DNA from: Bacteroides intestinalis DSM 17393
GTDB taxonomy: Bacteria > Bacteroidota > Bacteroidia > Bacteroidales > Bacteroidaceae
Direction: 5' to 3'
NCBI RefSeq assembly: GCF_000172175.1
Contig: NZ_ABJL02000008.1
Location: forward strand, 3,224,001 to 3,288,000
DNA length: 64,000 nucleotides
Part shown: one piece after another, positions 1-10,262 of the stretch
Numbering within the stretch: position 1 is the first letter of the stretch
How the letters are laid out: every line of letters starts with the position of its first letter
Translations under genes and position numbers: made by a program
Notes under the pieces: model-generated
What the model saw: only the letters and a program-made list of their open reading frames with translations
The model's database searches: none
What the model was told of the DNA's origin: nothing

Positions 1-501
1 TTTCAACGGCACATCGTGCGGTGGCGTACAATCGATACGTTTATCTCCACCTTTGATCACCAATAAATGACGATATTGCACGCCTGTATAGAAACACACC
101 CGCTCATTACCCAGATGTTCCTGCAAGTACTTCACCAATACATCGGCTTCTTCCGTTGTGATGTGTCCGGCAGAATGGTTTTTAATATGATCGCCTTCAA
201 TGCAAATGATGTTACAACGCATTGCCATCTCGCCCGGTTTCAAATCTACACCGATGCTGGCAGCTTCCAGAGGTCCTCGTCCTTCATAAACTTTCGGCAG
301 GTCATAGCCCAGAACGGACATATTCGCGACCTCACTACCGGGATGGAAACCATCGGCAACAGTTTTCAACCGTCCCGTACGTCCCATGCTCGCCAGTTTA
401 TCCATATAAGGCGTCTTGGCATATTGCATCAGCGTCTTACCGCCCAATGACTCCACAGGCCAATCCGCCATTCCATCGCCTAATATGATTATATGTTTCA
501 T
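1..501 (-). CDS. ThrB-like homoserine kinase / cofactor-independent phosphoglycerate mutase family (partial)
   Basis: The N-terminal 167 codons are present; the 3' end lies beyond the left edge of the window. The protein opens MKHIIILGDGMADWPVESLGG, the metal-binding start of the alkaline phosphatase superfamily, archaeal-type phosphoglycerate mutase (ApgM) branch. The nucleophile motif HPGSEVAN follows, with Ser56 as the expected phosphorylated residue. In Bacteroidetes this family is found next to thrA and is thought to replace the GHMP-type homoserine kinase, phosphorylating homoserine for threonine synthesis. The start codon is 4 nt from the thrA stop, so the two are translationally coupled, and thrC would be expected further left. 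The family and the coupling are seen; the homoserine kinase role is inferred from context. Confidence 0.85.
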   Translation of the reverse strand, partial: MKHIIILGDGMADWPVESLGGKTLMQYAKTPYMDKLASMGRTGRLKTVADGFHPGSEVANMSVLGYDLPKVYEGRGPLEAASIGVDLKPGEMAMRCNIICIEGDHIKNHSAGHITTEEADVLVKYLQEHLGNERVCFYTGVQYRHLLVIKGGDKRIDCTPPHDVPLK

Positions 502-505
502 TTTA

Positions 506-2938
506 TTAAACATTTGCAATACTCATGATATCCGCAAATACACCTGCCGCCGTCACTCCGGCACCGGCACCGTATCCTTGTATCATCATCGGATATTCTT
601 TATAACGTTCTGTAGTCAGCAGAATAATATTGTTACTACCTTCCAGACCATAGAACGGATGATTTACACCCACTTCCTGCAGGCCGACTGATGCTTTGCC
701 ATTCTCTAGTTTAGCAACAAAACGCCAGTGCTTGTTCTCAGCTTCCAGTACCTTGCGACGGGCTTCAAAGTCCGCATCCAGACTCGGCACTTTCTTCCAG
801 AAATCATCCAGTGAACCTTCAAAGAAATCATCGGGCACGAACAAATTCTTTTCTACATCCGACTGTTCCAGTCTGTAACCGGCTTCACGTGCCAAGATCA
901 CCAGTTTACGGATAACGTCCTTGCCACTCAGGTCGATACGCGGGTCCGGTTCGGAGTAACGTTCTTCCTGCGCCATCTTAATGGTCTTGCTGAAAGGAAT
1001 ATCCGCACTGATCTTATTAAAGATATAATTCAGTGTACCACTCAGTACAGCTTCAATCTTCAATATCTTGTCACCGCTATGGATAAGGTCATTGATCGTA
1101 TTGATAATCGGAAGTCCCGCACCCACATTCGTTTCAAAGAGATACTTCACACCACGCTGACGGGCAATCTGTTTCAATTCACGGTAGTTCTCATATTCCG
1201 AGGAAGCGGCAATTTTATTGGCAGCTACTACAGAAACGTTGTGTAACAACAAGTCTTTGTACAAGGAAGCAACTGCCGCACTTGCCGTACAGTCTACAAA
1301 TACTGAGTTGAAGATATTCATACCGATAATCTCGTCACGCAAAGTTTCCAGCGTGCTCGGTTTACCCTTCTCTGCCAGTTCTGCACGAAAATCTGTCAGA
1401 TCGAAGCCTTCACGGCTAAACATAGCCCGGTCGGCATCAGCGATACCCACAATATGTAGCTTCAATCCATTCTCCATCATCAGCTTCTGCTGTTGGCAAC
1501 GGATTTGTTCCACAAGGCTACCGCCTACCGTACCGATACCGCAAATAAAGAGGTTCAGTACCTGATATTCCGACAGGAAGAATGAATCGTGGATAACATT
1601 CAATGATTTACGCAATGATTTGGAATCCACTACAAATGAGATATTTGTTTCCGAAGCACCCTGAGCACAAGCTATCACATTGATACCGTTACGTCCCAAC
1701 GTACCGAACAGCTTTCCGGCAATACCCGGCGTATGCTTCATATTTTCACCTACGATAGCTACCGTAGCCAGGTTCTTCTCCGCCTGTATAGGAGAGATCT
1801 CTCCCATTTCAATCTCTTTGGCAAACTCTTCATTCAGTACTTCACATGCCAGATCGGCATCCGCATTACGCACACCGATAGACGTAGAGTTCTCCGAAGA
1901 TGCCTGAGATACAAGGAACACACTGATGCCATTCTTTGCCAGTGCCTTAAAGATGCGATAGTTCACACCAATCACACCTACCATACCCAGACCCTGCACA
2001 GTAATCAGACTGGTATCATTGATAGAAGAAATACCCTTAATCGCTTTCGTACGCGGATCAGATACTTCCTGTCTGATAATCGTTCCTTTTCCTTCGGGAT
2101 TGAATGTATTCTTTATTAAAATAGGAATATTCTTGTGGCAAACCGGATAAATAGTCGGCGGATATACTACCTTGGCACCGAAGTTACAAAGCTCCGTTGC
2201 CTCTACATAACTCAGTTCGTTAATGGTATAAGCGGTAGAAATCACACGCGGATCGGCAGTCATGAAACCATCCACATCCGTCCAGATTTCCAATTGGTCG
2301 GCATCCAATGCGGCCGCAATAACCGAAGCCGTATAATCGGAACCACCACGACCCAGATTCGTAACATCTCCTGTCGCCTTATCAGTAGAGATAAAACCCG
2401 GTACCAGCGCACGCTTCGGCAAAGTGCTGAATGTTTCACGAATCAGTTCATTCGTCAACTCGGTATCCAATACATACTTGGAGTGCTTCTTTTCTGTTTT
2501 GATAAACTTGCGTGAATCAAACCATTTGGCTCCTGTCAACTCTGCAACGATAATGGACGATAAACGCTCGCCATAGCTGACAATCGTATCGGAAGTCTTT
2601 TGTGAAAGATCCTTTATCAGATAAATACCCTGAAAAATGTCTTTCAGTTCATTGAGCAGTTCACCAATCTGGCGTTGCAGTTCCACTTGCCCCTCACCTG
2701 CGGGAATCACTTCTTTAATCATTTCCACATGGCGGTAAACAATTTCGCGGAACTCATTTTCGTAAGCAGCATCACCGGCAGCCGCCATTTTCGACGTGTT
2801 TATCAGCTTGTCTGTGATGCCCCCCAGTGCGGAAACCACCACAATTACCGGTTCTTCTACTGCTTCTACAATTCTCTTTACGCTCAAAATACTGTTCGCG
2901 GAACCTACGGACGTTCCGCCGAATTTTATTACTTTCAT
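506..2938 (-). CDS. thrA: Bifunctional aspartate kinase / homoserine dehydrogenase
   Basis: An 810-residue fusion enzyme catalysing the first and third steps from aspartate to homoserine, the shared precursor of threonine and methionine. The N-terminal kinase begins MKVIKFGGTSVGSANSI (KFGGTS nucleotide-binding motif) and occupies roughly residues 1-290. Two ACT-type regulatory repeats follow (about 310-455), the usual site of threonine feedback. The homoserine dehydrogenase part starts with the Rossmann motif GIGTVGG near residue 465 and runs to the end. The length matches E. coli ThrA (820). It is the first long gene of a minus-strand operon with the ThrB-like kinase 4 nt downstream. A 26-codon Thr/Met-rich leader lies 130 nt upstream, which suggests attenuation. 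Confidence 0.97.
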   Translation of the reverse strand: MKVIKFGGTSVGSANSILSVKRIVEAVEEPVIVVVSALGGITDKLINTSKMAAAGDAAYENEFREIVYRHVEMIKEVIPAGEGQVELQRQIGELLNELKDIFQGIYLIKDLSQKTSDTIVSYGERLSSIIVAELTGAKWFDSRKFIKTEKKHSKYVLDTELTNELIRETFSTLPKRALVPGFISTDKATGDVTNLGRGGSDYTASVIAAALDADQLEIWTDVDGFMTADPRVISTAYTINELSYVEATELCNFGAKVVYPPTIYPVCHKNIPILIKNTFNPEGKGTIIRQEVSDPRTKAIKGISSINDTSLITVQGLGMVGVIGVNYRIFKALAKNGISVFLVSQASSENSTSIGVRNADADLACEVLNEEFAKEIEMGEISPIQAEKNLATVAIVGENMKHTPGIAGKLFGTLGRNGINVIACAQGASETNISFVVDSKSLRKSLNVIHDSFFLSEYQVLNLFICGIGTVGGSLVEQIRCQQQKLMMENGLKLHIVGIADADRAMFSREGFDLTDFRAELAEKGKPSTLETLRDEIIGMNIFNSVFVDCTASAAVASLYKDLLLHNVSVVAANKIAASSEYENYRELKQIARQRGVKYLFETNVGAGLPIINTINDLIHSGDKILKIEAVLSGTLNYIFNKISADIPFSKTIKMAQEERYSEPDPRIDLSGKDVIRKLVILAREAGYRLEQSDVEKNLFVPDDFFEGSLDDFWKKVPSLDADFEARRKVLEAENKHWRFVAKLENGKASVGLQEVGVNHPFYGLEGSNNIILLTTERYKEYPMMIQGYGAGAGVTAAGVFADIMSIANV

Positions 2939-3059
2939 ATCCTTTATTACTATTGATAAGGTTGATACAATGTGTCGGAAACAGGACGTATATGCCTGTA
3001 TTGACTTGAATTAAATAAGAAAAACTGCTGAAAAATAGTGTAACACGTAGAAACACAAA

Positions 3060-3122
3060 TACTATCCATTAACCCCTAAGGGTCATGGTCATGCACATGG
3101 ATGTGACTGTATGTTGATAGTA
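3060..3122 (-). promoter_or_regulatory. Alternative RNA pairing segments in the thr leader
   Basis: In the leader RNA the heptamer at 3116-3122 (TACTATC, over the Tyr-Tyr codons) is perfectly complementary to 3060-3066 (GATAGTA, just past the leader stop). The hexamer ATCCAT at 3097-3102, inside the Thr/Met codon run, is perfectly complementary to ATGGAT at 3064-3069. The two pairings share bases 3064-3066, so they exclude each other. A ribosome stalled on the Thr/Met codons would cover one partner. This is the geometry expected for an attenuator, but the terminating hairpin itself is not obvious to me. Confidence 0.4.
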
Positions 3123-3149
3123 CTTGTTCATACTCTCTGTTTCTTTCAT
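3069..3149 (-). CDS. Threonine/methionine-rich leader peptide of the thrA operon
   Basis: A 26-codon ORF upstream of thrA encodes MKETESMNKYYQ followed by HTVTSMCMTMTLRG. Five threonine and five methionine codons occur in 26, and the last part reads T-V-T-S-M-C-M-T-M-T. Threonine and methionine are end products downstream of ThrA, so this has the composition of an attenuation leader like E. coli thrL, although the sequence is unrelated. The start lies about 16 nt 3' of a TAnnTTTG promoter element, and the gap to thrA is 130 nt. Segments in and just after the leader can form alternative stems (separate entry). I saw no clear U-tract terminator before thrA. The ORF and codon bias are seen; regulation by leader translation is inferred. 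Confidence 0.65.
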   Translation of the reverse strand: MKETESMNKYYQHTVTSMCMTMTLRG

Positions 3150-3164
3150 TATTGATAAGTGTCG

Positions 3165-3172
3165 CAAAAGTA
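3165..3172 (-). promoter_or_regulatory. Bacteroides -7 element (TACTTTTG) for the thr leader and thrA
   Basis: On the minus strand the sequence is TACTTTTG, an exact match to the Bacteroidetes TAnnTTTG element. It would place the transcription start close to 3158, a few bases before the leader ATG at 3149. A TTG that could serve as a weak -33 element lies about 14 nt further upstream, closer than the usual spacing. Confidence 0.55.
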
Positions 3173-3354
3173 ATAATAAAAACATTCAATCTATCACATT
3201 TTGTGGTTTTTTTGTAATAAAAATATAGAAAGGCCTCAAAAGAGGCAGAAATATGCAAAAGAGCGAAGTGTCATTTTCACACATAACCATACAATATCCC
3301 GTTACCAATGGCATAGTTTTATAACATTTTGATATTAAATCCAAGATATATCAT

Positions 3355-3362
3355 TATATTTG
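3355..3362 (+). promoter_or_regulatory. Bacteroides -7 element (TATATTTG) for ansA
   Basis: TATATTTG matches TAnnTTTG exactly, and TTTTG at 3327-3331 is a plausible -33 element. The predicted transcript start near 3369 excludes the upstream in-frame ATG at 3329 and supports the ansA start at 3383/3389. Confidence 0.65.
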
Positions 3363-3388
3363 CACTAAATTATCGTAAGAGAATGCAT

Positions 3389-4429
3389 ATGAGTCCAAAT
3401 ATAACTTCCATTTTGCTAATCTATACCGGTGGAACCATCGGAATGATAGAAAACCCCGAAACGGGTGCTTTAGAGAATTTCAATCTCGAGCAGCTGAAAA
3501 AGCACGTACCGGAGCTGCAAAATTTCACATTCCATATCGATACTTACCAGTTCGATCCTCCGATGGACTCTTCGGATATGGACCCGGAAGCCTGGCGCAA
3601 ACTGGTGCACATCATCAGTGACCATTACGATAGATACACAGGTTTTGTAATTCTGCACGGCACGGATACGATGGCATATACAGCATCCGCCCTTAGCTTT
3701 ATGTTAGAAGGATTGAGTAAGCCTGTCATCCTCACCGGCTCACAACTCCCTATCGGAGTACTCCGCACGGACGGAAAAGAAAACCTTCTTACCAGTCTTG
3801 AAATAGCCAGTGCACGTGATGCAAAAGGCAATCCGCTTGTACCCGAGGTCTGCATCTTTTTTGAGAACCACCTGATGCGCGGCAATCGTACCATCAAGAT
3901 GAACGCAGAGAACTTCAATGCATTCCGTTCATTCAACTATCCCGTATTGGCAGAAGCAGGTATTCATATTAAATATAATAATGTACAAATCCGCTTTAAG
4001 GAAGTTGAACGGGAACTGAAGCCACATTATCTATTAGATACCAATGTTGCTGTCCTAAAGCTCTTTCCGGGTATTCAGGAGAATGTAGTATCGAGTATAT
4101 TGGGCATTGAGGGATTGAAGGCTGTCGTGCTCGAAACTTACGGTTCGGGAAATGCTCCCCGCAAAGAGTGGTTCATACGCCGCTTGCGGAATGCTTGCGA
4201 GCAAGGGATAGTCATCGTCAACGTCACCCAGTGCAGTGCCGGAACCGTAGAGATGGAACGTTATGAAACGGGGTATCAGCTGATGCAGGCGGGAGTAGTT
4301 TGCGGATATGACAGCACAACGGAGTCTGCCGTTACTAAACTGATGTTTCTACTGGGCCACGGTTATACGCCTGAGGAGGTACGAAAGAGAATGCGTACTC
4401 CAATGGCGGGAGAAATTACTACCATTTAA
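3389..4429 (+). CDS. ansA: Type I L-asparaginase
   Basis: A 346-residue enzyme hydrolysing L-asparagine to aspartate and ammonia. Two signatures are clear: TGGTIGM at residues 13-19, whose first Thr is the nucleophile, and LHGTDTMAYTASALSFML carrying the second catalytic Thr-Asp pair. The lack of a signal peptide fits the cytoplasmic type I group. I chose the ATG at 3389 because AAGAGA lies 6 nt before it; ATG 3383 is two codons upstream, and a further in-frame ATG at 3329 lies upstream of the predicted transcript start. It is divergent from the thr operon, which also handles aspartate, but the genes are transcribed separately. Confidence 0.93.
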   Translation: MSPNITSILLIYTGGTIGMIENPETGALENFNLEQLKKHVPELQNFTFHIDTYQFDPPMDSSDMDPEAWRKLVHIISDHYDRYTGFVILHGTDTMAYTASALSFMLEGLSKPVILTGSQLPIGVLRTDGKENLLTSLEIASARDAKGNPLVPEVCIFFENHLMRGNRTIKMNAENFNAFRSFNYPVLAEAGIHIKYNNVQIRFKEVERELKPHYLLDTNVAVLKLFPGIQENVVSSILGIEGLKAVVLETYGSGNAPRKEWFIRRLRNACEQGIVIVNVTQCSAGTVEMERYETGYQLMQAGVVCGYDSTTESAVTKLMFLLGHGYTPEEVRKRMRTPMAGEITTI

Positions 4430-4721
4430 AAAAGCAACCCATTAGCGGCAAACAAGGTTTTATCCTTGTGCCCGAAAGAGGTCAAGACTGTAGTTGAAAC
4501 ATAGCTGGACCGTAGCAACTCCGTACCATCTCCCTATAGAGGTACCCCTATGCGGGAAAGGTACGGAGCAACTAAGAGTTTGATAAGCCCTTAGTATGAC
4601 CTAAATGCAGCAAGAATTCTTACCAATCCATATACATTACCTGAATAAATCCCTTCTAAATCGGACAAGCGAACAGCTAAATTTGTATCTTTGACCAATC
4701 ATTCAGCAAGTAAATTCCCTT
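4430..4721 (+). other. Structured intergenic region between ansA and radA, possible small RNA
   Basis: 292 bases without a gene. Two hairpins are evident: ACAAGG / CCTTGT around 4455-4472, and a perfect 9-bp stem CTCCGTACC (4519-4527) with GGTACGGAG (4560-4568). The word GCAACT follows CCGTA at 4510 and recurs after the right arm. Neither stem is followed by a T-run, so these do not look like simple terminators. The end of the region holds the radA promoter. I do not recognise an RNA family. Confidence 0.3.
4686..4693 (+). promoter_or_regulatory. Bacteroides -7 element (TATCTTTG) for radA
   Basis: TATCTTTG is an exact TAnnTTTG match 29 nt before the radA ATG. It places transcription start near 4700 and separates the radA operon from ansA. 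Confidence 0.65.
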
Positions 4722-6089
4722 ATGGCAAAAGAAAAAACGGTTTATGTGTGCAATAACTGCGGACAAGAGTCTCCGAAATGGGTAGGCAAATGTCCGTCGT
4801 GCGGAGAATGGAACACATATGTGGAAGAAGTGATACGAAAGGAAGTCGTCAACAAACGCCCGGTCTCCGGAATAGAAACAGAAAAACCAAAACCTATTGT
4901 TCTTAGTGAAATAGAGGCGGATGACGAACCACGTATCGACCTGCACGATGAAGAACTGAACCGGGTATTGGGAGGTGGATTGGTTCCGGGCTCCCTAGTA
5001 CTGATTGGCGGTGAACCGGGAATCGGTAAATCAACTTTGGTGCTACAAACTGTGCTCCACATACCCAAAAAGCGCGTTCTCTATGTATCGGGTGAAGAAA
5101 GTGCCCGCCAATTAAAATTGCGCGCCGACCGGTTATCGCACAATTCCAGCGATTGCCTTATTGTCTGCGAAACATCATTAGAGCAGATATTCGTACATAT
5201 CAAGAACACCCGTCCGGAACTGGTAATCATTGACTCTATACAGACCATCTCTACAGAGAGCATTGAATCATCGCCGGGAAGCATTGCACAAGTACGCGAA
5301 TGCTCAGCAAGCATCCTGCGCTTTGCCAAAGAAACACATACACCGGTATTGCTCATCGGACATATTAATAAGGAAGGCAGCATTGCCGGACCAAAAGTCT
5401 TGGAACATATCGTAGACACGGTGTTGCAGTTTGAAGGTGATCAGCATTATATGTATCGCATCCTGCGTAGTATCAAGAATCGTTTTGGCAGCACAGCCGA
5501 ACTGGGTATTTATGAAATGCGACAGGATGGTTTACGCCAAGTCAGCAATCCATCGGAGTTATTGTTAAGCCAGGATCACGAAGGTATGAGCGGCATAGCC
5601 ATAGCTTCAGCCATAGAGGGGATACGTCCGTTCCTGATTGAAACTCAAGCATTAGTGAGCAGTGCGGTATATGGTAATCCGCAACGTTCGGCCACGGGAT
5701 TCGATATCCGAAGAATGAATATGCTATTGGCAGTACTGGAAAAACGGGTAGGCTTCAAACTGGCTCAGAAGGATGTGTTCCTTAATATTGCCGGAGGATT
5801 GAAAGTTAATGATCCGGCGATAGACTTGGCTGTCATCAGTGCCATACTGTCCAGCAATATGGATACGGCTATCGAACCGGAAGTCTGTATGGCAGGGGAA
5901 ATAGGTTTGTCCGGCGAAATCCGTCCGGTAAACCGAATTGAGCAAAGAATCGGCGAGGCGGAGAAGCTGGGATTCAGACGGTTTGTACTGCCGAAATACA
6001 ATTTACAAGGAATTGATACGAAGAAACTCAAGATAGAACTAATACCGGTAAGAAAGGTAGAGGAAGCATTCAGAGCACTATTCGGATAA
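4722..6089 (+). CDS. radA: DNA repair protein RadA (Sms)
   Basis: A 455-residue RecA-like ATPase that drives branch migration of recombination intermediates. The N-terminal zinc finger has Cys10, Cys13, Cys24 and Cys27. The Walker A motif GGEPGIGKST spans residues 96-105. The RadA-specific motif KNRFG spans 252-256. The Lon-protease-like C-terminal domain, with A-G-E-I-G-L-S-G-E-I-R, follows from about 290. The length is normal for the family. It heads a run of four plus-strand genes: a 30-nt gap separates it from the next gene, and the remaining junctions overlap. Confidence 0.97.
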   Translation: MAKEKTVYVCNNCGQESPKWVGKCPSCGEWNTYVEEVIRKEVVNKRPVSGIETEKPKPIVLSEIEADDEPRIDLHDEELNRVLGGGLVPGSLVLIGGEPGIGKSTLVLQTVLHIPKKRVLYVSGEESARQLKLRADRLSHNSSDCLIVCETSLEQIFVHIKNTRPELVIIDSIQTISTESIESSPGSIAQVRECSASILRFAKETHTPVLLIGHINKEGSIAGPKVLEHIVDTVLQFEGDQHYMYRILRSIKNRFGSTAELGIYEMRQDGLRQVSNPSELLLSQDHEGMSGIAIASAIEGIRPFLIETQALVSSAVYGNPQRSATGFDIRRMNMLLAVLEKRVGFKLAQKDVFLNIAGGLKVNDPAIDLAVISAILSSNMDTAIEPEVCMAGEIGLSGEIRPVNRIEQRIGEAEKLGFRRFVLPKYNLQGIDTKKLKIELIPVRKVEEAFRALFG

Positions 6090-6119
6090 AGAGAAATAGA
6101 AACAATCAATAATACTACT

Positions 6120-7676
6120 ATGAAAAAACAATTACATTATCTATCACTTTTAATCCTGCTGTCGCTCTGCGGCTGCGAGGTAACATTGCACGACAACTAC
6201 GTGGAAACGGAACCGCTGCCACTGGAAACCCCTATAGAAATAAAGCTGGACGCAGAGCAAAACAGCAGTGGAGAACTTCTATTAATAGAAGGCCTTAAAG
6301 TAGGATTTCAGATAAACACACCGGAATCCCGGCTGATCTCTGCCTCTTTTTACATTGGTAATAATCTGGTTTGCGAAACAAACAGTCCACAAGGCAGTTT
6401 TGATGTCTACAATAATAACTTGACGGGAAACAATCAGGTGAAATGCGAGATTATCACAAAATCACTAAAGCAAGGCGAAAGCATACGTGATCAAGCCTAT
6501 GGAGGACAAACATACATGGGTGAAATGAGTTGGCCGGCACGCTTCACCACTCCAAAATTAACAGTTTATCAAATTCCCGAAGAAAGTTCTTTGGAAAATA
6601 TTATCATTCATTGGACATTCAACTTGGAGAACTTCTACTTTAAAGTTATAGACAAAGGAGAGGTTGTAGTTGCAAAGACTAAAGAAACCAGTATCACTTT
6701 GCCAGCTCCCAGCTTTGGTAAACAGAATTATATAGAAGTACGGATAGTAGATGAAGCCGGCAATGAACCTTTCCATTCCATAACGGGAGGATACACGTAT
6801 TCAGGACCTGGCGTCTCATTAAAAGGAAGCCAAATGAAAAGTCTATACAATTCTTACTCTAATACATTATATGCCAGTTCATACAATGAGGTGACTTCTT
6901 ATGCTATTCCGTCACTTACCACAATCAGTGAATATAAAAATGGCAAAGGCAATGGAACCCCTATTGCCGCAGCACTCAATTCAGACAAGATAGCGGTAGA
7001 TTATTCTGACGAAATATGTATCTTTTCCGGAAAAGAATTAAAACTTATTGCCACAATAAACTATCCGGAAGTGGCTTATGCTCCCAAAGATATACTATTT
7101 ACATCAAATCATAAATTAGTACTATACTATAATCACCTCTCCAAGGTCTATATTTATAATACAGATAACGGACAACTTGAGAAGAATATATTTCTGCCGG
7201 AAACCGATTTCCCAGAAGAACACTCTGCGGCAACCTGGTATTATCAGATAAGCGAGAACTACCTGTGCGAGCCTGTGCAACATTACGGTTTCTACCTTAC
7301 CCCTTTGCAGAATTTTGAAAAAGGAAAAACTGTTTTCTACCCACATGGTTACAGCAACTACTTTTTCCACCCAACCCACCCGCATGAACTTATAATAGTA
7401 AGCACTGAGAACAACAAGGTTTCTATCCTTAATTGCCTAAGTGGAGAGATTGTTCGTACCATCTCAAAAGGGAAAGAATACGCTTTCTGCAACATTGATC
7501 CGGTAACCGGAAACTATTTGTTCCGGAATTCTTATTATGTTCTCATTACGAACGAGAATGGAGATGAACTGTTCCGGATGAGAAGTGAAGATGCCAGTCC
7601 ATATCTGGCAAACAATATTCTGACTTGTTGGGCAGGAGCAGCCATAAACGTAGAACCTTATCTAAAGAAACCATGA
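6120..7676 (+). CDS. Surface or periplasmic lipoprotein, probable beta-propeller, function unknown
   Basis: 518 residues. The signal peptide MKKQLHYLSLLILLSLCGC has a lipobox with Cys19 (LCGC) as the probable lipidated residue. The first 230 residues read as two or three Ig-like beta domains. Beyond that the repeated pattern of aromatic strands and turns (for example S-L-Y-N-S-Y-S-N-T-L-Y-A-S-S and V-S-I-L-N-C-L-S-G-E-I-V-R-T-I) resembles a beta-propeller of the kind that reports cell-surface or quinoprotein-like repeats. I recognise no catalytic motif. It overlaps the next gene by 4 nt (ATGA), so it works with or is made together with the outer-membrane protein that follows. Confidence 0.75.
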   Translation: MKKQLHYLSLLILLSLCGCEVTLHDNYVETEPLPLETPIEIKLDAEQNSSGELLLIEGLKVGFQINTPESRLISASFYIGNNLVCETNSPQGSFDVYNNNLTGNNQVKCEIITKSLKQGESIRDQAYGGQTYMGEMSWPARFTTPKLTVYQIPEESSLENIIIHWTFNLENFYFKVIDKGEVVVAKTKETSITLPAPSFGKQNYIEVRIVDEAGNEPFHSITGGYTYSGPGVSLKGSQMKSLYNSYSNTLYASSYNEVTSYAIPSLTTISEYKNGKGNGTPIAAALNSDKIAVDYSDEICIFSGKELKLIATINYPEVAYAPKDILFTSNHKLVLYYNHLSKVYIYNTDNGQLEKNIFLPETDFPEEHSAATWYYQISENYLCEPVQHYGFYLTPLQNFEKGKTVFYPHGYSNYFFHPTHPHELIIVSTENNKVSILNCLSGEIVRTISKGKEYAFCNIDPVTGNYLFRNSYYVLITNENGDELFRMRSEDASPYLANNILTCWAGAAINVEPYLKKP

Positions 7677-8355
7677 AAAAGATTATAATAGCATTAGCCT
7701 GCATGTTACTGGGAATAACCGGCATGCAAGCACAGGAATTTACACTGGAATATAATATCGGGTATGGGTTATACAATATGTCCGAGATGAAAGATTTTCT
7801 GAGTAATGCAGCCGGCAGTAGCCTGAAAGGAGTAAAAACCACCGATAAGTTTCCGGGGAACTTTACACATAACTTTCGGGTTGGTGTACAGATACAGCAG
7901 CATCAGGTAGGTATCACTTTCAGCCACCAGAATACAAGCGGGCAGAATCATCTGGCCGATGCTACCGGAGAATACAGGCTAAAAATAAAGAATAGCGGAA
8001 ACCAACTGGGAACATTCTATCGCTTTCATCTACTGACAGAAAGATTCAGTCCATTCTTTGAATTGTCCACAGGGCTCGTTTTCAATACTTGCAAGATGGA
8101 AGAATACGTACGTGTAGACTCACAAGTACAGGAAGAAAATGGAACTTTGACCGGTGTCAATGTCTTCTTTCAACCTGCCATAGGAGTGCGCTATAAAATC
8201 ACTACCTTTGCAGCCATTATCGCAAGCGTCGGTTACGAATGGGACCCCGTTGGTAATTTGCACCTGAAAGGAGATAGAAAACAAAAGAGTTCTTATGACG
8301 CAAACTGGAGCGGACTACGTGTCAGCGCAGGCATTGTCACTTATTTTAAAATGAA

Positions 8356-8359
<4 letters not shown>
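7673..8359 (+). CDS. Outer-membrane beta-barrel protein, function unknown
   Basis: 228 residues with a clean Sec signal peptide (MKKIIIALACMLLGITGMQA, cut before QE). The mature protein shows alternating amphipathic strands and ends in an aromatic-containing strand, TYFKMK, as in small 8-10 strand barrels. I took the ATG at 7673 because it overlaps the preceding stop as ATGA and starts the signal peptide; an upstream in-frame ATG at 7625 would add a charged, non-signal extension. The stop again overlaps the next ATG. The pairing with the upstream lipoprotein suggests a small envelope complex; the function is not visible. Confidence 0.75.
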
Positions 8360-9981
<1,622 letters not shown>

Positions 9982-9999
9982 CAATTGTTTTCCTTTCAC

Positions 10000-10153
10000 G
10001 GTAACACTGTTTACCCTAAATGGTAACTTCATTTACATGCCGGAGTAAAAGCCGTTACATGCCGAGGTAAAGAGCGTTACAATAAGGGGTAAAGGTCGTT
10101 ACATCCTGCGGTAAATGCTTTTACATAAAGAGGTAACTTGTCGGTAAATACAG
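10000..10153. repeat. Tandem palindrome array A: 22-bp units, GTAAM-N4-KTTAC
   Basis: Six consecutive units of exactly 22 bp (starts 10000, 10022, 10044, 10066, 10088, 10110) and a degenerate seventh (10132). Each has the plan (G/A)-GTAA(A/C)-NNNN-(G/T)TTAC-N7. The loop and linker bases differ in every unit while the words and the period are kept. The array starts 18 bp after the oxidoreductase stop and ends about 90 bp before the promoter of the sigma factor gene. It is not a CRISPR: the units are palindromes with no long unique spacers, and no cas genes are present. Confidence 0.9.
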
Positions 10154-10241
10154 TTCGCTGATAGCTAGCACATTAACAAAATATCATTAGCAAAGCAAAT
10201 GATTTTCCAACAGTGCATAAAGTTATATGGATGTTTATTGC

Positions 10242-10249
10242 TAACTTTG
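10242..10249 (+). promoter_or_regulatory. Bacteroides -7 element (TAACTTTG) for the ECF sigma factor gene
   Basis: TAACTTTG matches TAnnTTTG exactly. Transcription would start near 10256, just before the candidate start codons at 10263 and 10272, leaving a very short leader. Confidence 0.6.
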
Positions 10250-10262
10250 CTATACCTTTTTA

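Noticed and set aside
3329..3388. Upstream start for ansA at 3329
   Set aside because: It lies before the predicted transcription start set by the TATATTTG element; the type I asparaginase family begins close to the TGGTIG motif.
10000..10153. Possible CRISPR array or minisatellite-type phase-variable repeat
   Set aside because: Units are 22-bp spaced palindromes with no 25-40 nt unique spacers, no leader and no cas genes. Units differ from each other, so ordinary slippage expansion is also a poor fit.
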